A stretch of 64,000 nt of DNA, from positions 36,303 through 100,302 of the forward strand of contig BBZO01000009.1 in the NCBI GenBank assembly GCA_001304875.1, written 5' to 3'. Position 1 is the stretch's first letter; each line of letters starts with the position of its first letter. Position numbers and translations under genes: made by a program. Positions 8,854 to 17,762 of this stretch are shown in pieces. The notes under the pieces are model-generated. The model searched no databases. It saw nothing but the letters and a program-made list of their open reading frames with translations, and was not told the origin of the DNA. The stretch comes from Clostridia bacterium UC5.1-2E3 (GTDB lineage Bacteria > Bacillota > Clostridia > Lachnospirales > Lachnospiraceae).

Positions 8854-10383
8854 ATGCGTGAAAAATTAGCGACTCTGCCTCTGGCAGAATTAAGAGAACT
8901 TGCGAAGGCCCAGGGAATCAAAGGGGTGGCAGGTTTAAGGAAGAGTGAACTGATTGACAGGCTGTGCGAGATTGCGCAGGAGAAGCCCGAGGAGACGGGG
9001 CGCAGTGCGGCCGCTGAGGGCGGACAGGCAGCGGAGACCCGAAGCGCGGTGGAGCCCCGTGTGGGAGCGGAGAGCCGGGCTGGGGCAGAATCCCGCGGAG
9101 GAGCAGAGGCCCGTGGCAGAGCAGATTTCCGCAGAAACGGCGAGAGCCGTGACGCGTCGTCGGAGAATGGCGCGGGCGAAACCCGCAGAACCTACGATTC
9201 CCACGACGGTGAGCACAGCCAGTCCGATCCCAAGTCGGATTTAAAGGAACTGGACAGCGGCATCGAGGCCAACGGTATTCTGGAGGTTATGCCCGACGGG
9301 TTCGGTTTTATCCGCTGTGAGAATTTCCTTCCCGGCGAGAACGACGTTTACGTGGCGCCCTCCCAGATCCGGCGTTTTAATATGAAGACCGGCGATATCG
9401 TCCGGGGAAGCCGGAGAGTGAAGACCGCCACGGAGAAATTTGCGGCCCTTCTGTACGTGAGCTCCATCAACGGCCTCCCGGTCAACGTGGCTGAGCGGAG
9501 ACCGAATTTCGAGAACCTGACGCCCATTTTCCCCAACCAGAGACTTCACATGGAGACGCCTGGACGGAAGAACAGCGTGGCCATGCGTGTCCTGGACCTC
9601 TTAGCCCCCATCGGTAAGGGACAGCGAGGCATGATCGTGTCCCCGCCCAAGACAGGTAAGACAACCCTCTTAAAGCAGGTGGCCCAGGCCATCACCACGA
9701 ACCACCCGGAGATGCACCTCATCATCCTTCTGATCGACGAGCGTCCCGAGGAGGTGACGGACATGAAGGAGGCCATCGTCGGCGAGAATGTGGAGATCAT
9801 CTACTCCACCTTCGACGAGCTGCCGGAGCGCCACAAGAGAGTGTCCGAGATGGTGGTGGAGAGAGCCAAGAGACTGGTGGAGCACGGCCGCGACGTGATC
9901 ATTCTCCTGGACAGCATCACCCGTCTGGCGAGAGCCTACAACCTGGTGGTGCCGCCCAGCGGACGAACTCTCTCCGGTGGTCTCGATCCGGCGGCCCTGC
10001 ACATGCCGAAGCGCTTCTTCGGCGCGGCGAGAAACATGCGCGAGGGCGGAAGCCTGACCATCCTGGCCACGGCGTTAGTGGACACCGGAAGCCGTATGGA
10101 CGATGTGATCTACGAGGAGTTCAAGGGAACCGGCAACATGGAGCTGGTGCTTGACCGCAAGCTCTCCGAGAAGCGCATCTTCCCGGCCATCGATATTTTG
10201 AAATCCGGCACCAGAAGGGACGACCTTTTACTCACCCCCAGGGAGGCCGAGGCGGTGGATATCGTGCGCAAGGCGACCAACAACTTAAAGCCCGAGGAGT
10301 CCGTGGAGAAGATCCTCGATCTGTTCGCCCGCACCAGGAACAATATGGAGTTCGTGGAAATGGTGAAAAAGATACGATTGTAA
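8854..10383 (+). CDS. rho: Transcription termination factor Rho with long disordered insertion
   Basis: Hexameric RNA helicase that ends transcription. Residues 1-45 form the Rho N-terminal helical domain ([21 protein letters not shown]). About residues 47-130 are an insertion rich in Glu, Arg, Ala and Gly with repeated GAESR-like units and no expected fold. The cold-shock-like RNA-binding domain begins near 140 ([12 protein letters not shown]), Walker A is PPKTGKTT near 265, and Walker B with the following Arg is [11 protein letters not shown] near 350. At 509 residues it is about 90 longer than the E. coli protein, owing to the insertion. It has its own promoter; rpmE follows with a separate one. 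Confidence 0.97.
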   Translation: MREKLATLPLAELRELAKAQGIKGVAGLRKSELIDRLCEIAQEKPEETGRSAAAEGGQAAETRSAVEPRVGAESRAGAESRGGAEARGRADFRRNGESRDASSENGAGETRRTYDSHDGEHSQSDPKSDLKELDSGIEANGILEVMPDGFGFIRCENFLPGENDVYVAPSQIRRFNMKTGDIVRGSRRVKTATEKFAALLYVSSINGLPVNVAERRPNFENLTPIFPNQRLHMETPGRKNSVAMRVLDLLAPIGKGQRGMIVSPPKTGKTTLLKQVAQAITTNHPEMHLIILLIDERPEEVTDMKEAIVGENVEIIYSTFDELPERHKRVSEMVVERAKRLVEHGRDVIILLDSITRLARAYNLVVPPSGRTLSGGLDPAALHMPKRFFGAARNMREGGSLTILATALVDTGSRMDDVIYEEFKGTGNMELVLDRKLSEKRIFPAIDILKSGTRRDDLLLTPREAEAVDIVRKATNNLKPEESVEKILDLFARTRNNMEFVEMVKKIRL

Positions 10384-10405
10384 GCGGTTTTTAAGAAAAT
10401 TACGC

Positions 10406-10434
10406 TTGCACTTCATTTTATTCTATGTTATACT
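10406..10434 (+). promoter_or_regulatory. Promoter of rpmE
   Basis: TTGCAC at 10406-10411, a 17-base spacer and TATACT at 10429-10434, starting 25 bases after the rho stop. Confidence 0.78.
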
Positions 10435-10438
10435 GACT

Positions 10439-10507
10439 AAGCTGTTTAAATTGCAGCTTAACTTGTAAATAAATGCCGATTGGCAATTTATAGTGGTCGG
10501 AAACCAC
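10439..10507 (+). promoter_or_regulatory. Structured rpmE leader, possibly an L31-type autoregulatory element
   Basis: Three consecutive hairpins fit between the promoter and the ribosome binding site: AAGCTG/CAGCTT at 10439-10459, AAATGCC/GGCaATTT at 10471-10489 and GTGGT/ACCAC at 10493-10507. Leaders bound by L31 are known in Firmicutes. I cannot match the consensus without a covariance search, so the identity is inferred from position and structure. Confidence 0.4.
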
Positions 10508-10534
10508 ACAATATGAACAGAGAGGTGAAATAAA

Positions 10535-10744
10535 ATGAGAGAAGGAATCCATCCAAACTATTACCAGGCAAAGGTTGTATGCCACTGCGGCAACGAGTTC
10601 GTGACTGGCTCCACAAAGCCGGAGATTCACGTTGAGGTCTGCTCCAAGTGCCATTCATTCTACACCGGACAGCAGAAGGCTGCGGCCGCTCGCGGACGTA
10701 TCGATAAGTTCAACCGTAAGTACGGTGTCAACGCAGGCAAATAG
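10535..10744 (+). CDS. rpmE: Large ribosomal subunit protein bL31, zinc form
   Basis: 69 residues with [20 protein letters not shown] and [12 protein letters not shown]. The four cysteines of CHC and CSKC mark the zinc-binding type, usually expressed when zinc is plentiful and replaced by a cysteine-free paralogue when it is scarce. GAGAGGTGAAA precedes the ATG. Its position after rho is the common clostridial order. Confidence 0.97.
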   Translation: MREGIHPNYYQAKVVCHCGNEFVTGSTKPEIHVEVCSKCHSFYTGQQKAAAARGRIDKFNRKYGVNAGK

Positions 10745-10757
10745 TGAGAGATTAAGC

Positions 10758-10800
10758 AAGGTTGAGGTTTTGGTGGAAACATTGAAAACTCAACCTTTTT
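10758..10800 (+). terminator. Terminator after rpmE
   Basis: AAGGTTGA at 10758-10765 pairs with TCAACCTT ahead of a T-run ending at 10800, with an inner GTTTT/AAAAC pairing. It separates rpmE from the DUF1385 operon, although readthrough is possible because no clear promoter lies between them. Confidence 0.72.
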
Positions 10801-10822
10801 ATCTTAATAAGGGTGACAGATT

Positions 10823-11764
10823 ATGAAGTATTCAGGTATTGGTGGCCAGGCAGTGATTGAGGGCATCATGATGAAGAACGGCGACCGGTACGCGACCGCC
10901 GTGAGAAAGCCGGACGGGGACATCGAGGTTCAGACCGACAGCTACGTCAGCATGACGGAGAAGGTGAAGCTGTTCGCACTCCCGTTTGTGCGCGGCGTGT
11001 TCAGCTTTGCGGACTCCATGATTCTCGGCATGAAGACTCTGACATTTTCTGCCAGCTTTTTCGAGGACGACGAGGACTCGGAGCCGTCGAAATTAGAAAA
11101 GTTCCTTGACCGGGTGTTCGGTGAGAAGGTGGAGGCGTTTCTGATGACCGTGGTGATGATCTTTTCCGTGATCATGGCCATCGCGATTTTTATGATTCTG
11201 CCGCTTCTCATCGCGGGCGTGTTTAAGAATTTTATTCAGTCGGAGACGGTGATGGCATTTTTAGAGGGCGTCATCCGGATTCTGATTTTTATTGCCTACA
11301 TCAAACTCATTTCCCGGATGGAGGACATCAGGAGGACATTTATGTACCACGGGGCGGAGCACAAGTGCATCAACTGCATCGAACACGGCCTGCCCTTAAA
11401 CGTGGAAAATGTGAGAAAGAGCTCCAAGGAGCACAAGCGCTGCGGCACCAGTTTTCTGCTGATTGTCATGGTGATCAGCATTCTGTTTTTCATGGTGATC
11501 CGTGTGGACGACGTGTGGCTGCGGATTCTAAGCCGTGTGATTCTGATTCCCGTCATCGCGGGCGTGTCCTACGAGATCCTGCGCCTGGCGGGGCGGAGCA
11601 ATTCCAAAATTATGGATATGGTGAGCCGTCCCGGCATGTGGATGCAGGGGCTTACCACCACGGAGCCGGACGACGACATGATTGAGGTGGCCATCGCGGC
11701 GGTGGAGGCCGTATTTGACTGGAAGGGCTATCTGGCCGAGAATTTTCCGGAGGCCGCGGCATGA
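10823..11764 (+). CDS. DUF1385 membrane protein
   Basis: 313 residues starting MKYSGIGGQAVIEGIMMKNG, the DUF1385 signature. It carries hydrophobic helices near residues 110-135 and 142-165 and another pair near 212-245, and the conserved FMYHGAEHKCINCIEHG between them with His and Cys residues that could bind metal. The function is not established. Its stop overlaps the prmC start by four bases (ATGA), and the order rpmE-DUF1385-prmC-prfA is conserved in Clostridia, hinting at a link to translation. Confidence 0.88.
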   Translation: MKYSGIGGQAVIEGIMMKNGDRYATAVRKPDGDIEVQTDSYVSMTEKVKLFALPFVRGVFSFADSMILGMKTLTFSASFFEDDEDSEPSKLEKFLDRVFGEKVEAFLMTVVMIFSVIMAIAIFMILPLLIAGVFKNFIQSETVMAFLEGVIRILIFIAYIKLISRMEDIRRTFMYHGAEHKCINCIEHGLPLNVENVRKSSKEHKRCGTSFLLIVMVISILFFMVIRVDDVWLRILSRVILIPVIAGVSYEILRLAGRSNSKIMDMVSRPGMWMQGLTTTEPDDDMIEVAIAAVEAVFDWKGYLAENFPEAAA

Positions 11765-12630
11765 GCGAGCGCTGGAAAGAGATTTTAGACCGGGGCGCGG
11801 AGAAGCTTAAGGAGGCCGGCATCGAGGAGGCCGGGCTGGACGCCTGGTATCTCTTCGAGCGGGCGTTTCACATGGACCGGGTGCATTTCCTCATGGAGCA
11901 GATGCGCGAGGCCGGCGGGGGGATTTTGCCGCCCGCAGACAGTATTTTGAGGAGCTTCTGGCGCAGCGAGGGAGGCGGATTCCGCTTCAGCACCTGCTGG
12001 AGAGCCAGGAGTTCATGGGACTTACCTTTTACGTCAATGAAGATGTGCTGATACCGAGACAGGACACGGAGACTTTGGTGGAGCAGGTGCTGGCGCATCA
12101 CAGGGATAAAAAAATTAAGATTCTCGATATGTGCACCGGATCGGGCTGCATCGCCGTGAGCTTAAAAAAGCTGGGCGGCTACGCGGACGTGACGGGGGCG
12201 GATCTCTCGCCGGAAGCCCTGGCCGTGGCCAGGAGAAACGGGGAAGCGATCTGCGGGGCGGACGGCCCTGTGTTCGTGCAGTCGGATCTTTTCGCGGCGG
12301 TGGATGGGGTCTATGACGTGATCGCGTCGAACCCGCCCTACATTCCCAGCCAGGTGATCGAGGGGCTGGAGCCGGAGGTGCGGGATTATGAGCCCAGGGG
12401 CGCGCTGGACGGCGGAGCGGACGGGCTTACGTTTTACCGCAGGCTGGCCGCGGAGTGCCGGGAGCATCTGACGGACGGCGGCAGCGTATATTTCGAGATT
12501 GGCTGTGAACAGGCGGCGGATGTGACGGGATTTCTCGCGGACGCCGGTTATTCTGAGATAGAAGTCATAAAGGACGAGCCGGGCCTTGACCGTGTGGTGA
12601 GGGCGGTGTACCGATATGCAGGAGGTTTAA

Positions 12631-12638
<8 letters not shown>
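11761..12638 (+). CDS. prmC: Peptide chain release factor N5-glutamine methyltransferase (frame broken once)
   Basis: Methylates the Gln of the GGQ motif in release factors, and its target prfA lies next door. The N-terminal helical domain is read from 11761; the catalytic part is in another frame from about 11923, running [40 protein letters not shown], the SAM motif [11 protein letters not shown] and the hallmark SNPPYIP. A run of six G at 11917-11922 that should be seven explains the shift. The corrected protein of about 292 residues is normal. It ends eight bases into prfA. Confidence 0.94.
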
Positions 12639-13707
<1,069 letters not shown>

Positions 13708-13715
13708 GAGAATTT

Positions 13716-13750
13716 ACGGCACAGTCGTTTGCGGCTGTGCCGTTTGATTT
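13716..13750 (+). terminator. Terminator after prfA
   Basis: ACGGCACAG at 13716-13724 pairs with CTGTGCCGT at 13735-13743; a modest T-rich tail follows. It may also serve the opposite-strand fragment that ends at 13749. Confidence 0.7.
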
Positions 13751-14117
13751 ATACTCTTACATACTTCTGGTTCCGGCTGTTGGGTTTGTCGGGGAGGGTC
13801 ATTTTCAGTTTGCCGGAAGCTAACAGCGGATTTAAGTAAGCTTCTCTGAAATGTTTTCTGTCACTCAATCCCAAATGGTCAAGCATCTCCTGGCGGCTTT
13901 TAGGTTCTGAGCAAAATTCGAGTAATCTGACTTGGAGGGTATCTTGGGGGGTGATTATGGTGACTGGCCCTACAGTCGCCGTTGCTGCTTCGCTGAGCGG
14001 AATAACAGTGCGGAAAATGTCGCCCTCCACAAACTGGTGACATATGCATTGGAAAATCTTAAGTTGGCGTGGAGGGACGGAAGACGGGATTGAGTTCAGC
14101 CAGAAAGAGAACAGCAT
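13749..14117 (-). pseudogene. C-terminal remnant of an AlbA_2/Fic-type ATP-binding regulator
   Basis: The frame ends LLEFCSEPKSRQEMLDHLGL...YLNPLLASGKLKMTLPDKP...RNQKYV, the winged-helix tail found at the end of AlbA_2 (former AAA_4) and related Fic-associated transcriptional regulators. EGDIFRTVIPL upstream is also typical. The large N-terminal domain is absent and the first 30 residues look out of frame, so this is a leftover piece. It faces the opposite way to its neighbours. Confidence 0.65.
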
Positions 14118-14201
14118 AGCGAAAAATACGGCGCTTCCTTTTTAAAATGTGGTAAAATTAAATATATAAAAGTTTTTTGTATATGAAGGGAGGAATGTAA
14201 A

Positions 14202-14687
14202 ATGACGCAAAAAGAGACTCTCCCATATACAGTTACCGCCCTGCGCACCCGCCCGGCTCTCTCCGGCCGGGCCGCGGCGTGGTTTGCGGACAAGTGGGGG
14301 ATTCCGGCGGAGGAATACCGCTCAAGCATGGAGCTCTGTACCGCGCAGGCGGGGACGAAGAAAGCCGTCCCCCAGTGGTATCTCATTCTGGACGATGATG
14401 AGAATATTCTGGCCGGCGCGGGGATCATCGAGAACGATTTCCATGACCGGAGAGATTTATCGCCCAATCTGTGTGCGCTCTATGTGGAGGAGGAGCACCG
14501 TGGCCGCGGCATGGCCCGGGCGCTTCTGGATTTCGCGAGGCGGGATATGGGGAAGATGGGCGTTGAGAGGCTCTATCTTGTAACCGATCACAACGAATTT
14601 TATGAAAAATGCGGCTGGCGTTTTCTCACCATGGTTCATGATGAGGGCGGCGAGCCGGAGAGAATGTACGAGGTGGAAACCCTATGA
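14202..14687 (+). CDS. GNAT family N-acetyltransferase
   Basis: 161 residues. The acetyl-CoA loop EEEHRGRGMARALLDFARR (around residues 97-115) carries the R-G-x-G-x-A pattern, preceded by LCALYVEEEHR on strand beta-4, and EFYEKCGW near 138 is the usual C-terminal motif. The substrate is unknown. AAGGGAGGAATG precedes the ATG. Its stop overlaps the next start by four bases. Confidence 0.9.
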   Translation: MTQKETLPYTVTALRTRPALSGRAAAWFADKWGIPAEEYRSSMELCTAQAGTKKAVPQWYLILDDDENILAGAGIIENDFHDRRDLSPNLCALYVEEEHRGRGMARALLDFARRDMGKMGVERLYLVTDHNEFYEKCGWRFLTMVHDEGGEPERMYEVETL

Positions 14688-15064
14688 CGAGTGAAGAACT
14701 GTTATTTTTTAACGAAATGCCGGACGCCCTTCCGATTTACGAGGCGTTCAGAAACCGTGTGACGGAGGAAATCCCGGACGTGAGGATCGATGTCAAAAAG
14801 ACGCAGATCTCATTTTCAAACAAGCGTATGTTCGCCTGTGTCTCCTTTATAAAGGCGCGCAGGGCCAAGAACCGCCCCAGTCCCTATCTGGTCGTGACCT
14901 TCGGGCTGGTGCACCAGGCGCAGTCGCCGCGCATCGATGTGGCCACGGAAGCCTACCCCAACCGCTGGACCCACCATGTGACGGTGGGAACGCCGGGGGA
15001 GATTGACGATGAGCTGATGGCCTGGGTGCGGGAGGCGGCGGAGTTTTCGGCGTTGAAGCGGTGA
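14684..15064 (+). CDS. DUF5655 domain protein
   Basis: 126 residues starting MTSEELLFFNEMPDALPIYEA. The core VRIDVKKTQISFSNKRMFACVSF and the following HHVTVGTPGEIDDEL identify DUF5655, a small cytosolic domain of unknown function often found alone near acetyltransferases. It overlaps the GNAT gene by four bases (ATGA), so the two are a translational pair. It is the last GC-rich gene before the AT-rich island. Confidence 0.85.
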   Translation: MTSEELLFFNEMPDALPIYEAFRNRVTEEIPDVRIDVKKTQISFSNKRMFACVSFIKARRAKNRPSPYLVVTFGLVHQAQSPRIDVATEAYPNRWTHHVTVGTPGEIDDELMAWVREAAEFSALKR

Positions 15065-15112
15065 GACGAGGGAGAGGAGAGAGAACTGCCTTTTAAAGGG
15101 GAGGAAATTGTA

Positions 15113-15993
15113 TTGAAGCTGACAGATTTAAAAAACAGGAAAGGTATAATTTATTTGTTGTATCTGGAGAAGATGCATGGGAAAGCGATTCTTATATAAT
15201 GATGCGCGCAAGGTGTTTAGGTGCTCCCACATCCCAGGAAATTAAAACAGAATTTGCTTTTTTGGATGAAGAGGCGATCAGTAAAATTAAAAGTTATCCA
15301 TGCATTTTCGCTTACGAAGATCCGAGTGGCAAGGACGCTTATTTAGGATACATAACGGATATGGTGGTGCGCGACAAGGGAATCAAATTTTCATTTGAAA
15401 AGATAGGAAAGGTATCAAAGGAAGATATCCATCGCAGCACATTTGAACTGGATATTCTCATGCCTGAGGGGATAACAGAATTGATGCGGACCCATTGGAC
15501 GATTAAAGAAGTAAATTTATTTCGGGAATTAGAAAAGAACAGGATTTTGGATAATTTTCAGCCCAAGGTGTTTATTTCTTACTGCTGGAAGCCACAGGAA
15601 AATAAGGAGCGGGTTTTGCAATTGGCAGACAGATTAAAAGATGATGGCGTCGATGTGGTGATGGATAAAACAGATTTACATCCGGGGCAGGATATGAATG
15701 TGTTTATGGAGCGGCTCTCAACAGATCCGGATATTAAAAAAGTCCTTGTAATATGTACGGCTGAATATGTAAAAAAAGCAAATGCAAGAGAGGGAGGAGT
15801 CGGGACGGAATCTGAGATTATCATACCGCAGGTATATGGCCGCCCGATGCAGCAGAAGATTATTCCGTTATTTTTCGAGAAAGATGAGAACGGAGATCTG
15901 TATTGTCCCATATATCTCTCAAGTCGTTGCGGAATAGATTTCTCGGATGAAGAGGAAGGGTATCGGGAGCTGATTGAGAATATTTTCGGATAG
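15113..15993 (+). CDS. SEFIR/TIR-like domain protein (frame broken once)
   Basis: About 293 residues. Residues 1-150 form an N-terminal domain (GEDAWESDSYIMMRARCLG, YLGYITDMVVRD, RTHWTIKEVNL) that I recognise only as a partner of TIR-like domains. From about 152, PKVFISYCWKPQENKERVLQLA starts a SEFIR/TIR-like domain that continues through DKTDLHPGQD and VLVICTAEYVKKA to GTESEIIIPQ. A TTG at 15113 behind AGGGGAGG gives MKLTDLK, but the frame is off by one until about 15135; an extra A in the run at 15130-15135 joins it. The obvious ATG at 15199 would cut conserved sequence. Likely role: immune signalling or NAD cleavage, by inference from the fold and the SIR2 gene downstream. Confidence 0.8.
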
Positions 15994-16111
15994 GAAAGAA
16001 GATGGCGGAATATAGGCTTTTCTCAAAGAATAAAAACGCTGCTTTAGTATATCACCACCAAAGCAATCATTTTCTGGTACTCAACCTCAAATAGTCAAGC
16101 GTCAATATATC

Positions 16112-16140
16112 TTGATATCACACTATGCATGTGCTACATT
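16112..16140 (+). promoter_or_regulatory. Possible promoter for the SIR2-like gene
   Basis: TTGATA at 16112-16117, a 17-base spacer and TACATT at 16135-16140 in the 209-base gap between the SEFIR and SIR2-like genes. In AT-rich DNA such matches arise easily. Confidence 0.35.
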
Positions 16141-16202
16141 ATATAGTAAGCAGCAATTGGAATGTTTCTTATCTAATACTAAACAAGGGGCAGGTTACAA
16201 TT

Positions 16203-17708
16203 TTGAAATTTGGATTTCTATTTGGAGCAGGAGCAGAGATTGATTATAATATGCCATCTGGAGGATCATTTGCACTGGAAATATTTCGCCGGGATGCATC
16301 TGGATCGAAGATAAAGTTTAAGACAATGCGCGATGCTGTGAATTCTCGCTCGAGATATGCCGCTTCATGGCTGCCGGTTGACTATAAGACAAAAAACATC
16401 AGCTGCTATGGGAAATCGGTGTTTGAGGCTATTATCAAAGATACAATAGAGCACAATCGAAATAAGATTATAGAAAATCTGAACAGTTTTGATACTGCGG
16501 CCACTTCTATTGTGAGGAAAATACAGGATTCAAGCGGAAAATTAGTTGATGACGCTTTTAAGAACATAATCGGCACCGAAGTTCGCAATATCAGTATGCG
16601 GCAGGATATTTCCTTTATTGATGTATTTCAAGAAGGGGATAAACTTTTTGCAAACAATTATTTTTCGGCGCTTCTTCAGGTTTATTCCTTAAGTGATAAA
16701 GTATCGGGTGAAACAAGAACGGAGCTTCGTAAAATTTTGATTGCAATTTTACAACTTCAAATTGGCGCATTGGGAGAAAATTTGTCACGGCGAATCAGTG
16801 ATAATTTATTTTCGAAGAAAATTGATGAGGTAGATATTTTTGATGACCTTGGTGAGTTGGTTCAACTGAATTATCGTTCTACTGGCGTATCGGGACTGGA
16901 ATATCTGCTCGACTGCAAGCGGACGAGCCCTCGGACAGATGAGGAAGTTGTTCTCTGTTTTGCTCAAGAGCTTTTGGAAAATATTTTTGCTTCTGTTTTG
17001 GATTATAAGTCATTGATTGACAGCAACTGGCATTATTTGTACTGCCCGAATGCAGAGTGGGCAAAGTTCTGTAAAATCAGTATTTTCCTTTTGACAGTGC
17101 AGGAGTACATTGAAGAACAATGTTCGGCCGCAGATAGAACTGGAATTGGATATTATGATGAGCTTGCGGATGCATTGGCTGCAGGAAAGCTTGATGTGAC
17201 TGCTATTGCAACGACGAATTATACTGGCTTGATTTCGGACATTATGCAAACAGACATTATATATCTCAACGGCTCTACCAATCTTTGGTATGATCCTTAT
17301 GTAAATAAAATAGGAACTAGGGATGAGCTAAATAGAAAAGAACCACATATTACCGTGCCGTTAATGTTTACACAAAGCGGAACAAAGCCTATGACTTCGA
17401 TTGGAATGTCTGTTCAATATGTAGATATGTATCAGAGATTTAAAGAGTCGGATTATATTTGTTGTATTGGTTTTGGATTCAATCCGGATGATGAGCATAT
17501 AAATGGTGTTATCCGTACTCTTGTGGACGAAGGGAAAAAACTTATAGTGATTCGTCCAGATAAAGGGAAAACGGCTTATGATGTGCAGGTTGAAATTTCT
17601 GATGCTTTAAAGGTATCTGAAAGTGACAATATTCAGGTCATACTGGTTGATAGAGACCGGAAGAAAGACGGGGAATGTTGGGCTGAACATATTTCAAGTT
17701 TACCATAA
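16203..17708 (+). CDS. SIR2-like protein of the prokaryotic immunity type
   Basis: 501 residues from a TTG start at 16203, which follows AAGGGGCAGG by eight bases and places the NAD-binding loop FLFGAGAEIDYNMPSGG right at the N-terminus, as in relatives. A helical insert fills the middle. ATTNYTGLI near residue 335 corresponds to the sirtuin TxN motif, IIYLNGSTNLWYDP near 351 to the HG motif, and YICCIGFGFNPDDEHINGV near 420 closes the Rossmann fold. Asn stands where the catalytic His is expected (LNGS, not LHGS) and TTNYT lacks the usual Asp. Members of this superfamily deplete NAD during phage attack. No SLOG domain is seen, so it is not a standard ThsA. Confidence 0.82.
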   Translation: MKFGFLFGAGAEIDYNMPSGGSFALEIFRRDASGSKIKFKTMRDAVNSRSRYAASWLPVDYKTKNISCYGKSVFEAIIKDTIEHNRNKIIENLNSFDTAATSIVRKIQDSSGKLVDDAFKNIIGTEVRNISMRQDISFIDVFQEGDKLFANNYFSALLQVYSLSDKVSGETRTELRKILIAILQLQIGALGENLSRRISDNLFSKKIDEVDIFDDLGELVQLNYRSTGVSGLEYLLDCKRTSPRTDEEVVLCFAQELLENIFASVLDYKSLIDSNWHYLYCPNAEWAKFCKISIFLLTVQEYIEEQCSAADRTGIGYYDELADALAAGKLDVTAIATTNYTGLISDIMQTDIIYLNGSTNLWYDPYVNKIGTRDELNRKEPHITVPLMFTQSGTKPMTSIGMSVQYVDMYQRFKESDYICCIGFGFNPDDEHINGVIRTLVDEGKKLIVIRPDKGKTAYDVQVEISDALKVSESDNIQVILVDRDRKKDGECWAEHISSLP

Positions 17709-17762
17709 GATTTGGGATGTATTATGTGGAAGGCGGGGAGCGTCTCTATTGGAATATAAGTT

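Noticed and set aside
13749..14117. Intact small DNA-binding gene
   Set aside because: Only the winged-helix tail of a larger regulator is present and the first residues look out of frame; treated as a remnant.
15113..17708. Standard Thoeris system (ThsB plus ThsA)
   Set aside because: The first protein looks SEFIR-type with a separate N-terminal domain, and the SIR2-like protein has no SLOG domain at its end; only a loose analogy remains.
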